Made by a program: the position numbers and the translations under genes
In this document: one piece after another, positions 33,317 through 45,231 of the stretch
How positions within the stretch are numbered: position 1 is the first letter of the stretch
Layout of the letters: every line of letters starts with the position of its first letter
Notes under the pieces: generated by a model
The model's database searches: none
Seen by the model: only the letters and a program-made list of their open reading frames with translations
Told to the model about the DNA's origin: nothing
Assembly: GCA_964020975.1 (NCBI GenBank)
Contig: OZ026615.1
Span: forward strand, 80,476,962-80,540,961
Length of the DNA stretch: 64,000 nucleotides
DNA from: Hermodice carunculata
Lineage: Eukaryota; Annelida; Polychaeta; Eunicida; Amphinomidae
Direction: 5' to 3'

Positions 33317-36300
33317 TTTCCAGATGTAATATCTGTGCACAAATGGTGAACCCAGGCTCAGTGAAACAGTGTTGTTGTACTATATGTAAATGTTTCTACC
33401 ATCTTAAATGCATTGGTACCAATTATCAACGGGATTCACATTGGATGTGTTCCCGATGTTTACAATCTGAATTGCCTTTTAATAATGTTGACGATGATGA
33501 TGTTTTCTTTACTAATATTTCAGAGCTGTGGTTTGATTTACCTAAAATTAACTTTGCTGAATTAAATAATAAACTATTCATACCATTTGAGATAAATGAT
33601 GGGCGAAATCATCTCCCAATGTATGATAATGATCCGGACTTCCATTTTTTCTCACAAACACACTTTGTGAATAGTCTCTGTAACAGCCAGTATCACCTGG
33701 AGGATTCATTTAATGCCATGATAGACACAAACATGCCGGATCAATCATTATTGTCACTTTTTCATATTAACATAAGAAGCTTACCTGCTCATATTAAAGA
33801 ACTGGAAAATTACTTATCATTGATGAATTATAAGTTCCGTATTATTGGAATAACAGAAACATGGCTAAAGGAATCCAACCATGAAATATATAATTTATTA
33901 AACTATAATCATTTGAAAAGGTATCGAAGTGAGAGAGATGGCGGAGGTGTGTCCTTGTTTATTGATTGTGAATTGAATTATATGGTACGAGATGATTTAT
34001 CTGTTGTGAATGATGTTATCGAGACTATTTTCGCTGAAATACAATCTGATACATTAACTGCTTTACCTTCTGAAAATATCGTAGTGGGAGTTATTTATAG
34101 ACCACCAGGTGCCTCTGTTGATAGTTTCAATGCCCAATTGGAAAATATGTTAGATACCATAAAGTCTGAAAAGAAATCCTGTTACTTGATGGGTGATTTT
34201 AATATTAATTTGCTAAACAATGAAACTCATTTAGGAACCTCGTCTTTTTTGGACCTTATGTTTTCAAACTTTTATTTGCCATCCATAAATAGACCCACCC
34301 GCGTAACAGACAACACCGCTACTCTTATTGATAACATTTTCAGCAACGTATCCGACTCTGAAAACATTCCTATCAATGGTATATTATACACAGACATCTC
34401 AGACCATTTCCCCATTTTCCGTATATGTGTTAAAAACTTAAATGTAACTAAACCTCTACCTCATTTCAAACAAATTATAAACGATAAAACTCTACATGAT
34501 CTAAAAGTCCGTCTTGGCTCACATAACTGGGACTCTGTTATGTTAAGTCATGATCCAAATGAAGCTTTTTCAGTATTTTTGAAAGATTTTCAACATCATT
34601 ATACAAAAGCAATTCCTGTCAGAGCTTTTTCATCTGCATATAAATTGAGAAAACCATGGCTTACAGAAGGCTTGTTAAATTCAATAAAAAGGAAAAACAA
34701 ATTGTATCAAAAAAGAAACAAAAATAAATCAAAATACACCTCTTATCGAAACCGTTTGACGCATCTTTTGCGAATCGCTGAAAGGCGTTATTATAGTAAT
34801 ATTTTTGAACAAAATAAACAAAACTTGTCTCAAGTGTGGAAAGTTATAAATGGAATCATAAATAAACATAAAATGACTACAAAAACCAGCAGATTTAAGC
34901 ACAACAATAAAATTCTAACAGAAGCAAAAGATATAGCAAACCAATTTAACCTGTACTTCACAACTGTTGGTTCCAATCTTGCCAAAAATATCCGAGATGT
35001 AGGAATCAAACCTGAATTTTTCTTGCAGGCCCAGTATATTAATTCTTTCTTTTTTTCACCTGTTACTGATAATGATATTCAGATATTGATAAATTCATTG
35101 AGAGATTCTAGTCCTGGTTGTGACGATATAAAACCTAAAGTCGTCAAATATGTGTCAACTGAAATAATTACGTCCCTAACTCATATTATCAATGTGTCTT
35201 TAGAAACTGGTATTTTTCCTGATGATTTGAAAATTGCAAAAGTTCTTCCATTGTTTAAAAAAGGTGACCGCGAAATTTTTTCAAATTATAGACCTATTTC
35301 TTTACTTACATGTTTTTCAAAATTGTTTGAAAAAGTAGCATACAATCAACTTCAATCATATTTAGATAAATTAGATATATTATATCAATTTCAATTTGGT
35401 TTTCGCAAGCAATATAACACTGACCTAGCAGTAAGTTTCTTATCAAACAGGATAGCAGAAGCCCTTGAGAAACAAGAACATTCCATAGGTATTTTTCTCG
35501 ACCTTTCAAAAGCTTTCGATACTGTTGATCATAATATATTATTAAACAAGCTAAATTCATATGGTATCAGAGGAGTGCCACTTCAGTGGTTCTCATCATA
35601 TTTATCAGAGCGTCAGCAATATGTTCATTATCAAAACACAAAGTCTAATTTGTTAACAATAACACATGGTGTCCCTCAAGGATCAATCTTGGGTCCTTTA
35701 TTGTTCCTTTTATACGTAAATGATTTATTTGTAGCATGTCCAGAATGTTTGTGTCTACTATTTGCAGATGACACTAGTTTATTTTTCTCTGATAAAAATT
35801 TTGAACACTTATTACAAAATGTTAACCAAACCTTAGTTATGGTTTCCAAATGGTTTCAGGTTAATAAGCTTTCTGTCAATGTGGAGAAAACCAATTATAT
35901 GGTGTATCATTTAAGAAAGAAAAATTATGGTAATTTTGAAATTTCAATCAATGATTCTATAATTCAGCAGGTAACAAAAGTAAAGTTCTTAGGCATATGG
36001 ATGGACGACCATTTTTAACTGGAAATCTCATATAGCATATATATCTGGAAAAATCAGCAAAGTAATTGGGATTTTGAAAAAGGTGAAACAAAGTATGGGT
36101 ACTACTATTTTAAGGAATTTATACTATGCTTTAATTTATCCATATTTCACTTACTGTAATATCACATGGGCTGCTAATTATAGGTCAAATTTGGATTGTT
36201 TAGTTAAACTTCAGAAAAGAATTGTACGTATAATATCAAATTCCAGCTGCAATGAGCATACTGCGCAAATTTTCTATGATCTACATATTATGAAATTCGA

Positions 36301-36580
36301 ATTGATACACAAATTTGTTACTGGTGTGTTTATGTATAAAACTATTAATAATCTTATCCCAAATTTTATAAGGGATTTATTTGTTGAAAATCAGAATATC
36401 CATGATTATGATACCAGACAGAAATATAATGTTCATATTTTCAATTACCGTACCAATAAGTCATTTTTTTCTATTAAATTTAATGCACCAATTGTATGGA
36501 ATGAAATTCCACATCACATAAGACAAGCACCATCCCTTCATATTTTTAAAAGAAGACTTAGAAACATTCTAAAGATGTAA
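33313..36580 (+). CDS. LINE ORF2: PHD-like finger, endonuclease, reverse transcriptase
   Basis: The protein opens with a PHD-like Cys/His cluster (CNICAQMV, FYHLKCIG, HWMCSRC; residues 5-49). The endonuclease follows at about 150-380, with FHINIRSL, GITETWL, GVIYRPPG, MGDFNINLL and ISDHFPIF. The reverse transcriptase spans about 610-860, with NYRPISLL, GFRKQYNTDLAV, FLDLSKAFDTVDH, HGVPQGSILGPLLF and the catalytic LFADDT. A C-terminal stretch (YPYFTYCNITWAANY, KLQKRIVRII) is typical of CR1/L2 elements. ORF2 nicks the target and copies the RNA in place. The frame is open for 901 residues, then shifts by one base in a T run near 36013-36017 (five T where four would keep frame). The last 168 residues continue in the next frame to 36580. 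This copy is therefore broken by one visible frameshift, or has a sequencing error there. Confidence 0.9.
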
Positions 36581-36873
36581 GTTATTCTATCATATTATTT
36601 ATGAAAGAATATCATCAACCCTTTTCCTTTGTACACTTTGCACTAATATTTTGTCATTAACGTAAACATGTTTATGAAGTGTGGAGTATCTGAAGTGATT
36701 ATGTTGATTATTGTATAAATTAGAAATACCAGAAGTGTCTGACACTTATACTATTGCAAATGTCTATTTTGTACCTTGAGTTTTCATGGCCGAGGGTCAT
36801 ATAAGCCCATCAAGGTTTCTACCCTCAAATTTCATTTGCCGTATAGTTTGAATGATGTATTTATGAAAATAAA

Positions 36874-36898
36874 CTTCAACTTCAACTTCAACTTCAAC
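36874..36898 (+). repeat. CTTCAA microsatellite tail of the LINE
   Basis: Four CTTCAA units directly follow AATAAA and end where the DIRS-like fossil resumes. Short 3' microsatellites instead of poly(A) are usual for CR1 and L2 elements, where they help prime reverse transcription. Confidence 0.85.
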
Positions 36899-39800
36899 TG
36901 TCCCTGGTGATGAAGATATTGATGGGTGGTCAACTCCAAGGGCCCAGATTGCTTCTACTGCCTGGGGATTCACCATCCACTTGGTCTGAATCACCTGCGA
37001 CTGCTACCACAGCAAGTCAGCCTTGACATTCAGGCGACCCAAAAAGTGCTGACAGCAGAGCCTGACACCGTAATGATGGCACCAAAGCAGGATCGACTTA
37101 GCCAGAGAGACCAACCTTTTCGACCTGTAACCTGCCTGTTGTTGTTGCTGTACGCAACTGCGTATGCTTGTTGCACATAATTAGGATGTGTTTGTCCTCC
37201 AGCTGTGACCGAAACTGGACAAGGGCCTGATGGATCCCTTCCACTTCTAGCCAACGGATGGCAAACCACCTCCACTGAAGAGGCCATTCACCTGAGGCTG
37301 TCACAGAGTCCAAATGTGCTCCCCAGCCCATGCATGTCAACATCCCAATCAGATGCATCCTCTGACATGCCAATGGAGCTGACGCCCTCTTGAACTGTTT
37401 CAAGAGAGCTACAAGTCTCTTCCATCTGTCCTCTGAAGGCCAACAAATGAAAGGGACTGTCAAAAATCTGAATCCCCAAGAACACAAACTTCCTAGCGAG
37501 AGTCAGACTGGATTTTGAGAGATTCACAATTAGGCCTGACCTCAAACACAGATCTCTTATGAACTGTGTGTCCTTGAGAAGAAGGCCTTTGTCCTGAGAC
37601 CGCCGGAGCCAATTGTCCAGACAGTTGTGCAATCAGATCCCTTGCTAGTGCACAAAAACAGGCACCTCGCCCATGACATGAGTAAAAAACAGTGGTGCCA
37701 GTGCTAGGCCAAATCGCAGAGTTGAGAATTGGGAAGTTTTGCCATTGACCACAAAGTGCCGTAATTTCAGAGACCACTTGGCCATGGAAATGTGGAAGTC
37801 CACGTCTTTCAGGGCTATCCAGGTTGAGTTGAGAAGCGGCAAGTCTATGACTGGTCCTTGTCCGACCTCCCTTTTTGGAACCAAAAAAAGACGACTGTAA
37901 ATGCTGGGGACCCATCATCCAACACTGGCTGGATGGCCTGTTTGTCCATAAGCTTTTGCATGGGCTTGTTCGGGGGGTTCCAGCCCGCCTACTCACGAGG
38001 CAGATTGAGTGAAAATGGCTCGTGAGAGGGGGATGATGTTTCGCATTAAAGCATCATCTGTGACATTATCCCATTGGTTCGTAAACGACACTAGTCTGCT
38101 GCCAACTGATCTTTGCCAAGAACAAGGACAGGGATTGCAGACTAGTGGGCCCGCAGGTGTGGAACAACCAGTGCGTGCTCCTAGGGACGAGGCACTGACT
38201 TCTGGCCACCCTTAGGACCAGAAGAGGCCGTCTTCAAAGGCTGCCCAGCCTTCTTCACCCGCTTCTTCCTCTGCGTCTGAGCTTCTGCTGCGAAGTGCTG
38301 CAGGAAAGAACTGGCTCCTTGGCCAACTTCAATTCCACAGCAAAGCCTCATTGAGAGACTTTTGTTGCTTCTCCTTGGCCATATTGTCTGCCCTCAAAGA
38401 GGGGAACAGCCACAGACCCACTGGAGTCAAGGGCAGCAGAAAAGCATCTCTTCTTACAGCTTCTTGCGAGAAGAGCACATTATAGCACACCAATTTGATA
38501 TTGGCATCCAATGTTATGACTCCACTGAGCATGTGGTCCACACGGTATCCTTGAAACTACTCATGGCCCAGCAGGGTCTCCACCAACCCCTTGGTGGAGG
38601 CTGTTGCCTCCAGGTCATCACATGCTTCCTCAGGGACCATGTGGCAGAACATCCGGAACAGTCACAGAAAGTGCCAAAGATGGTCATCACCTGTGCATCC
38701 TGCTCGAAATGCAAAAGCGTTGATAGGGGCAGGCAGACCGACCCGGCCTCCTTCACATCCCGGTCCCGTAGGGGAGTGTTGACTGTCATGGGGGCAAAGT
38801 TTAACCTGGACTTGCTAGACTGGTACTGCTCCAACCTTGACTTCAGCCTCACTGGCGGAAATACCTTCTGGCGCGTTGCCTACACCCACCAGCTCGAGAC
38901 AGAGTTCAATGAACTTTCCCACCGTAAAGTGGAGAAAGGCACCTCCAACTTGGGGGCCATCTCAACACTCTCAGCTGACATGTGCATCACCCCAGGTTGT
39001 GCCAGCGTGGGCCACGGTACCACCTCACCAGGGATGGTCTCCCACATGAAGGTCATGTTCATTCAGAACAGTGAGCCGGGCTTCTCCAGCTTAGAGGGGA
39101 CCCTGGACTGCCACCTCCTCAGCAGTAGCTGCAAACTGTAAAGACGACTTCACTAGTTCGGCAGTGGCGAGAAGGGACTGTGTCTCGGCCGCCTTCTGCT
39201 CCCCTGCAAAACTAGAGAAGTGGCATCCTTCCTCTTCCAAGTCCTCACAAGGGAAATCCAAACAGTCCAGATTCAGAATATCCTCAGTGGTGGGACAATC
39301 CTCCAAATCGCCAACACAGCCAAGGAACACATCCTCGAGGCACTCCTCTTGAGTCCTTGCCTGAGGCTCTGACAACAGGCGACCACAGGCACCGACGACG
39401 GGTGATCACAAGCACCGATGTCGCTGGAGTTTCACACACAGAAACATACTGTCTGTAGCTCCTCCCAGGAATGGAGAGTCTCCACAGGCAATATGCCCAA
39501 AAGAAGCTCACCCATGGGGGGAAGTGACACCAGCCAGCCGGAACACACGAGGTGAATAGGCCTTGGCAATGATGGAACTGGAGGAAGGACAATTGTTGCT
39601 GCCTCCTGAACCTGCAGGGCACCCACCAAAGCTGACAGACCCACAGCCTTGGCAAGGGTGGGCTCCCACGTTGAAGCATCATGGCCCGCTGCCACATCAG
39701 CATAGGTCACTGGAGAAGCGTCCTCCCAAAGTGACCATGATGGCAGAGTCCTTGCCACCAAGCACTATCCTGCGGTCGGACCCTTGACCCTCAAGGAGCC

Positions 39801-40750
39801 CTGGATCAGAGGCAGCCACCACAGAGGACTTAGTGGGAGCCACCACTCTAACTGCACTACCCACCTTGGGCTTCCATGCAGTAGACTCAGAAAAAGACTT
39901 GGCCCCGCTGTCACAAGAGAAGCCAGGCATCTCAAAGCGGGCGAAAGAAGGAGGAGCAACCACAGGTTCCCCAGAGGAAGCCTTGCGCAGCAACCTATCA
40001 AGCCATTCACCAACTGCGGCAATCAGTGCCTCACTTGAGCAGTTGCCTTTGCTTGCACAGCCGAAGCTTGTCCCAACAGGAAAAAAAGCCTGGAGGAGGA
40101 GGTGGTGCCATGGGGAGCAATGGCGACATCACCATGCTCCAAGGTCTGAAAGTTAGCATCAACAGCATGTGCTACAAGGCAAGTCTCCACAGGCCGCTCT
40201 CAAGGGACACTGCTCCACAGAGCTTTCGTCGAGAACATCTAACATCTTCTCGGCTGACTTTCTGCCACTAATAGGGAGTCCATTGCTGACACACCTCACG
40301 TGGACTCTCCTCGGTGCAGAATATGCCGCTCCTATGCATGCAGGATGGTCATCTCAAAATGCCATCTTGTGATGGTTGGCCTCTCGACGGACATCCAAAT
40401 TCATGGATCTTTCTGACTCTAAACCACCTGGACTAACTTGGCCAGAGGTTGGACCACTTTCCTATTAACTACTTCATGATGTATAAAAGCAGCCACAAGC
40501 TTAAAGGAGTACCAAAAGGTAAGAAAATATGGTGTGAGGGGTCAAAAGTAGTTGTCCACCAATGATGGATGCCAGAGTAGGAAACTGATTTACGCATACT
40601 CGCTAGGACGCGTTACCGCCACCAGGAGTGCCATGCCAAAGGGCCTTGACGTCAGGGAGCACATGGATCAGCACTGGACCCACTGAATTTTTATGGGAGC
40701 TCTAAAACACCTTAAGTGCGTGGAGACCAGTTTAAGTAACCTATGGTGTT
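36899..40750 (-). mobile_element. DIRS-like retroelement fossil B, 5' part
   Basis: This is a minus-strand fossil of a tyrosine-recombinase retrotransposon. Reading from 40750 downward there is a terminal region shared with fossil C (around CGCACTTAAGGTG), a gag-like acidic region (about 40300-38000), and then reverse transcriptase and RNase H traces (about 38000-36930). The RT trace includes DLPLLNSTWIALKDVDFHIS, and the RNase H trace includes VQFRSQLEDKHILIMC. It is broken, with perhaps ten or more disruptions, and is interrupted by the LINE. The remaining part continues at 31610-30857. The element lies on the ADCY10 sense strand. It looks old, clearly older than the LINE. Confidence 0.72.
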
Positions 40751-41381
40751 GTAATGTGTCCTTAATTAACAAATCAACAAAACGACTGTTCATTCAAACC
40801 TTCTGGGTGTGCCAGCTTGCCTTGTGTGCAAACAATTGAATCCCTTTGTCTATTTTTAGGGGTCAAGGTTACATCAGATATGCAGCATCCCCAGCAACAA
40901 ACTGAGCAGCAGTTTACAGCACAAACACTTCCAGGCAACAGGCTATGAACAGCCCACTTGGTCAATCAAAAGACTAGATTTGTACCAGAGGGATAATACT
41001 CAAAAACATGAATGGTTCAAAAGAACTGTAGGCACATACTGGATGGTTCGGTCTCCTTTAAACTCAGCTCAGTGACAGGCCAACTGACTAAACAATACAA
41101 AAATTATCACAGGTGGCATCAAGAGGGCAAAGTTAGTGGAGATTTGCACATGGTATATTCTGACTTACTAAACTAGACCTTCCCAATGGCATTTGCGAAG
41201 TTGAAAATGTAATTGACTGCAAGGTAGAAATGGATAATGGACCATCACCATTCCTATAACGTAAACTGACTAAGTAAGAAGTCAGCCAAAAAATGATGGG
41301 TCTTTTTGTAAATTTAAAGCAATTTAGACTAAACAAGTCCGGAATAAACAGCGATTGATAGCTTGGTATCTCAGCTTGGAT
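40751..41381. other. intron sequence before the hammerhead, no feature seen
   Basis: Between DIRS-like fossil B and the hammerhead at 41382. On the ADCY10 strand this is downstream of the ribozyme. It could hold more of the mobile element that brought the ribozyme, but no coding part is visible. Confidence 0.4.
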
Positions 41382-41420
41382 AGTCGACCGGTTTCGTTGC
41401 TGACGCAAATCATCAGGACT
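41382..41420 (-). ncRNA. hammerhead ribozyme motif, 93 nt past an ADCY10 donor
   Basis: On the minus strand: stem I AGUC with GACU (four perfect pairs), core CUGAUGA, stem II UUGC-GUCA-GCAA preceded by a U-C mismatch, then GAA plus stem III ACCGGU, which is self-complementary, and the cleavage triplet GUC at 41386-41388. The core is complete. Stem II is weaker than in the copy at 18.9 kb because its closing pair is mismatched. The motif lies on the sense strand of ADCY10, in the intron after the exon 41514-41703. A short A-rich tract follows on the other side (41457-41473). It is probably a remnant of a Penelope terminal repeat or a retrozyme. Confidence 0.75.
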
Positions 41421-41513
41421 GATCAACGGTCCCCTGTACATACTTATATACCAGGGTAAAAAAAAAAAAAAAATCCTTTTGTAAATTTGTCACACTGATA
41501 TAAAATTTCTTAC

Positions 41514-41703
41514 TGTTGTCCTTCAGCTTCAGTATATTCACGTATTACACCAACATTCTGTAGTCCCTTCATCTCCTTAAATCCAAGTTTTATGAAACTG
41601 GTTTTGGGTAACTTGGAGTGGTGGAATGTTTCATTGTCACATGTCACTTTTCCTGGGTAGTGCATCATCAGACGAGCTGCCATGTTGACTTTCCGTCCAA
41701 TAA
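41514..41703 (-). CDS. ADCY10: ADCY10 exon: end of C2 catalytic domain
   Basis: This 190-bp exon encodes 62 whole codons. It begins IGRKVNMAARLMMHYPG, and further in carries KVTCDNETFHH and FKEMKGLQNVGVIREY. The segment with the conserved asparagine and arginine (VNMAAR) belongs to the class III nucleotidyl cyclase active site, where these residues contact the ribose and the phosphates. The acceptor is ATTGCAG and the donor is CA|GTAAGA. The exon is hemmed in by mobile DNA: a hammerhead motif begins 93 nt downstream of the donor, and a Penelope element starts about 130 bp upstream of the acceptor. No stop or frame problem was seen, so selection has evidently kept it intact. Confidence 0.92.
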
Positions 41704-41836
41704 CTGCAATACATGTACATTAAAAATAAAATGTTCATGTACTCAAAAGAGACCGCCAGTGATGCAGACAAAAACGTTTCTGTTTACTTGAAATTAAATC
41801 TGAATCTGGATGGGAAAAATAAGTTTACATGTAGCT

Positions 41837-41922
41837 AAGGCTCCTCTATAAACTTCTATGTATTTGTTCCTTTGTGTGTTTTTTTAAACCTCTATAGTTG
41901 GAACCTCTACTGATGCCATATA
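41837..41922 (+). repeat. 5' terminal direct repeat of the PLE
   Basis: This copy starts AGGCTCCTCTATAAACTTCT and ends TGATGCCATATA. It matches 48441-48524 with a few small differences, mostly in a T run. It lies about 130 bp from the ADCY10 exon acceptor at 41704. The hammerhead-like part of the 3' copy is absent here, so this is a partial terminal repeat. Confidence 0.8.
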
Positions 41923-42516
41923 GTTTTGAACCTTTCTGGAGGATCCCCTGCATCGCTCTTTTGCCGATCCTATAGCAGATTCAGTCCTAACTCTAGTGTT
42001 GGTCTACCTGCGAGCCTCTTTATTCATATAACTGTTAAAATAGGTATGACCCCTGCATCCTTTTTGGATCCACTAGATGACCGCTTGAAGGAATAGGTTT
42101 TCCGCTAGGCACTTGGACCTTTTCATCGGCACACTTCAGTACACGAGGACAACCCCCCACACAAGGAGCCACCCTGGAACACAATTTGGGAACCCCATAG
42201 ACGGACTCACCACGTGAACGTCCACTACGCGCTGTATATACGTCAGCCTTCTAAAGCTTTCAACAGCCTTTCGATTTAGACATGGAGCAAGATAACAAGG
42301 ACCATACAATGTAGTGCTTATATTGTAGTTTATTCAGAGGAAGAACTGATCACTCATACATATTTCTTCCATCCGGACGAAATTCCGGCGGCCCTTGAAG
42401 GCCATGATCATTATATTTTTCAGTCAGAAGAGCACTATCAGAAATGGAGTGAGGAATAAGACTTACATAGCTAAAGCCAACACCAATATGCCCACCATTA
42501 TTTCACAGGCTTTTTT

Positions 42517-43092
42517 TTGGAACTTCGTATCCTCTTTTTTAATATACTAAGGCCCACACCAACCTCTTCCACATATGATACACAGATGAAGAGATCAGCG
42601 GACAAGCAAGCAAAACTGGGAACCTCTAAAATGTCACTCAATCCCAGCACACGGACTACGGACACAGATATGGATCCAGAGTCAAGTCCTATGGATAACA
42701 CACCTCCAATGAGACTGCCTCTTCGTCTCAAGACAGAAGACATACCTAAATACAGGACCCTGGAGAAACTTACTATAGGCCAAGCTAAAGCCTGCCATTA
42801 TACGCGCTATCTACAAGAATGTTATGACCAAGGAATCACCCCGAAAGGACTGGCGATTACAAAGGAGCCTCAAATCCCACATATCGACCCAAAATTTATC
42901 ATGGAATGGAGCCTCATTATTGAAGAGACACATAAAAAATTGCTGAACTGTTTAATTAACTTTTGGACCTCTCATGCAGCCCTCCTGGAAACTGAAATCC
43001 AGAAATCCTTTACGATTTTCAACGACAACACGGACACAGAAACTTTGGACCAGGTTAAGCGAGCTAAAGGCCAGGGAAGAAACAAGGCTTAA
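42517..43092 (+). pseudogene. PLE N-terminal coding region
   Basis: This is a hydrophilic N-terminal region with TTDTDMDPESSPMDN, then ITPKGLAITKEPQIPHIDPK and LINFWTSHAALLE. The pattern (KGL.I.K.P.IP..DP.F, then Leu-rich helices) resembles the region ahead of the reverse transcriptase in Penelope elements. It runs into the composite repeat inserted at 43089. Part of a broken element. Confidence 0.6.
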
Positions 43093-45231
43093 CAAGAGGG
43101 CTGTGTGAACAGCCCGTGCCTCAGCTGATCTTGACATTCATCACACTTGCAGCTCTATGAACTTGGGAAAGGATCAAGGACACCATGTTCTGAGTAAGTC
43201 TGACCTTTATAGAAGAATGCTTACATGTGCAACATCAAAGTTAAAGTAGTTCACAAGTTATAATGAAGAGTAAAATTCATGTATGTTGCACTGTGACCCA
43301 ACAAACAAGGTCAAGGTCATTCATGTAGCGTCTGAGCATGACCTTCATACAGAATAATTAACATGTGTAGCTAACTCAAAACAGATCTCAAGTTATCAAG
43401 TTAACAGTAAATTTCGTGTCAGTTGTCCTGTGAATTAGCATTAGAATGCCCATTGACTTATAAAGTAATCAATAGGAAAGCTGCATTGAACGATAAGTAC
43501 CCGAATTGAAAATCCTTAAATATCAGGAATCTAAAGCAGTGCCACCTAGTAAACAACTGTTTGACCCTTCCACAACAACATATATCCATCACATTTCAGC
43601 TTAATCTGAGGGATGGTTCTGAAAACAAGTGAAAAATAGCAAAACCATACAAAAAATTCATTAAAAAATTGCAGCGCCACCTGGTGAACAAATAGGGAAC
43701 TAGGTGTCCCCGGGAGTGTCTATGTACGATATCAAAGCAATTGGGTGAGCGGTTTCAGAGGAGAAGAATTTTTAAGGTTTGCCCCAAAAAAGAACAAAAA
43801 AATGTATAAAAAATCCAAAAATCAACAGAGCGTGACCATTTGGATAAACTTGGTTCACATCCACCCAAGGCACATCCCCACCAAGTTTGAAGTAAATCTG
43901 GCCAATATTACTTAGGTTAGAACCATTACAATAAATTCCCATGTTAAACTTTCCTATTAAAACTTTTGTAGAGATTTTTGAAAAAAAAATCATGAAAAAA
44001 TCCAAAATTCATTGGAACGTGACCACTGGAACAAACCTGGTAGACACCCACCCAAGGTACATCCCCACCAAGTTTGAAGTAAATCTGGATGACGGTTTTG
44101 GAGAAGAAGTCGAAAATGTAAATTAGCATTTGAATGCCCATCGACTTACATGGTAATCAATAGGAAAGGTGCATTTACCCCAAAGGAGCCAAATTGAAAA
44201 AATTGTTAAAAATCAGCAATCCGCAGCATTCCCACATAGTGAACAACTTTGTTTGGCCCTTCAATAAGGAACATATCCACCACGTGTAAGCTTTATCTGC
44301 ATGAGTGACGGTTCTGGAGAAGAAGTCGAAAATAGCTATAACACACAAAATTCATAAAAAATTAGAGAAAAAAACTGCAGCGCCACCTGGTGAACAAATT
44401 AACAAGGAGTCCCTAGGCGTCTTCCTGTGTGACATCAAAGCAATTGGGTGAGCGGTTTCTTCGAAGAAGATTTTTTAAGATTTGTCCAAAAAAAGAACAA
44501 AAAAAATTCATTAAAAATCCAAAACTCACTAGAGCATGAAACTTTGAACAAAACTGGTAGAAACCCACCCAAGGTACATTGCCACCAAGTTTGAAGTTAA
44601 TCTGGATGACAGTTTTGAAGAAGAAGTCGAAAATGTGAATTAGCATTAGAATGCCCATTGACTGCCATAGTAATGAATAGGAAAGCTGCATTGACCCATA
44701 AGTACCCGAATTGAAAAAATCATTAAAAATCAGGAATCTGCAGCATTCCTACATAGTGAACAACTTTGTTTGACCCTTCTACAAGGAACAGATCCACCGT
44801 TTCAGCTTAACCTGAGTGACGGTTCTGGAGAAGAAGTCGAAAATAGCTATAACACACAAAAATTCATCAAAAATTAGAATAAAATTGCAGCCCCACCTGG
44901 TGAACAAATTGAGAACAAGGAGTCCCAGGGAGTGTTCCTGTATGATATCAAAGCAATTGGGTGAGCGGTTTTGGAGAAGATTTTTTAAGATTTGCCCCAA
45001 AAAAGAACAAAAAAATTCATTAAAAATCCAAAAATCACTGGACCGTCACCATTTGAAGAAACTTGGTAGAGACCCACCCAAGGCACATTTCCACCAAGTT
45101 TGAAGTGGATCTGGCCGACGGTTTTTGAGAAGAAGTCGAACATGTGAATTGTGGACAGACGGACGACGGACGGACGACGGACGGACGACGGACGGACGAC
45201 GGACCCTCACAAAACCTCAGCTGAGGTAAAA
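43089..45231 (+). repeat. composite non-autonomous repeat inserted in the PLE
   Basis: The head is AACAAGAGGGCTGTGTGAAC, whose GGGCTG..CAGCCC forms a small hairpin, followed by CTCAGCTGATCTTG. The body is a chain of about 510-540-bp units built from recurring phrases such as CAGCGCCACCTGGTGAACAA, CAAAGCAATTGGGTGAGCGG and CCACCAAGTTTGAAGT. The tail is a GACGGACGG tract (45155-45200), then CCTCAGCTGAGGTAAAAATA. It codes for nothing. Heads or tails of the same family occur at 8352, 14938-16135, 16540-16900, 20861 and 26568. Comparable elements are very common in molluscs and other marine invertebrates, and their mobilising enzyme is unknown to me. Confidence 0.7.

Larger units (their letters stand above)
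31611..36898 (+). mobile_element. CR1-group (jockey superfamily) LINE, nearly intact
   Basis: This is a 5.3-kb non-LTR retrotransposon with a repeat-bearing 5' leader, an ORF1, an ORF2 with apurinic-type endonuclease and reverse transcriptase, an AATAAA signal and a 3' microsatellite of CTTCAA units. It interrupts a minus-strand DIRS-like fossil, whose sequence resumes on both sides, so the limits were set where that fossil stops and restarts. TGTCC occurs at both edges (31606-31610 and 36899-36903) and may be a short target duplication. The exact 5' limit is uncertain by tens of bases. Orientation is antisense to ADCY10. Reading frames are almost unbroken, so the insertion is recent compared with its host element. 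Confidence 0.85.

Noticed and set aside
45155-45205. CRISPR-like or regulatory array of GACGGAC units
   Set aside because: Simple 4-8-bp tandem tail of a non-autonomous repeat, without spacers.
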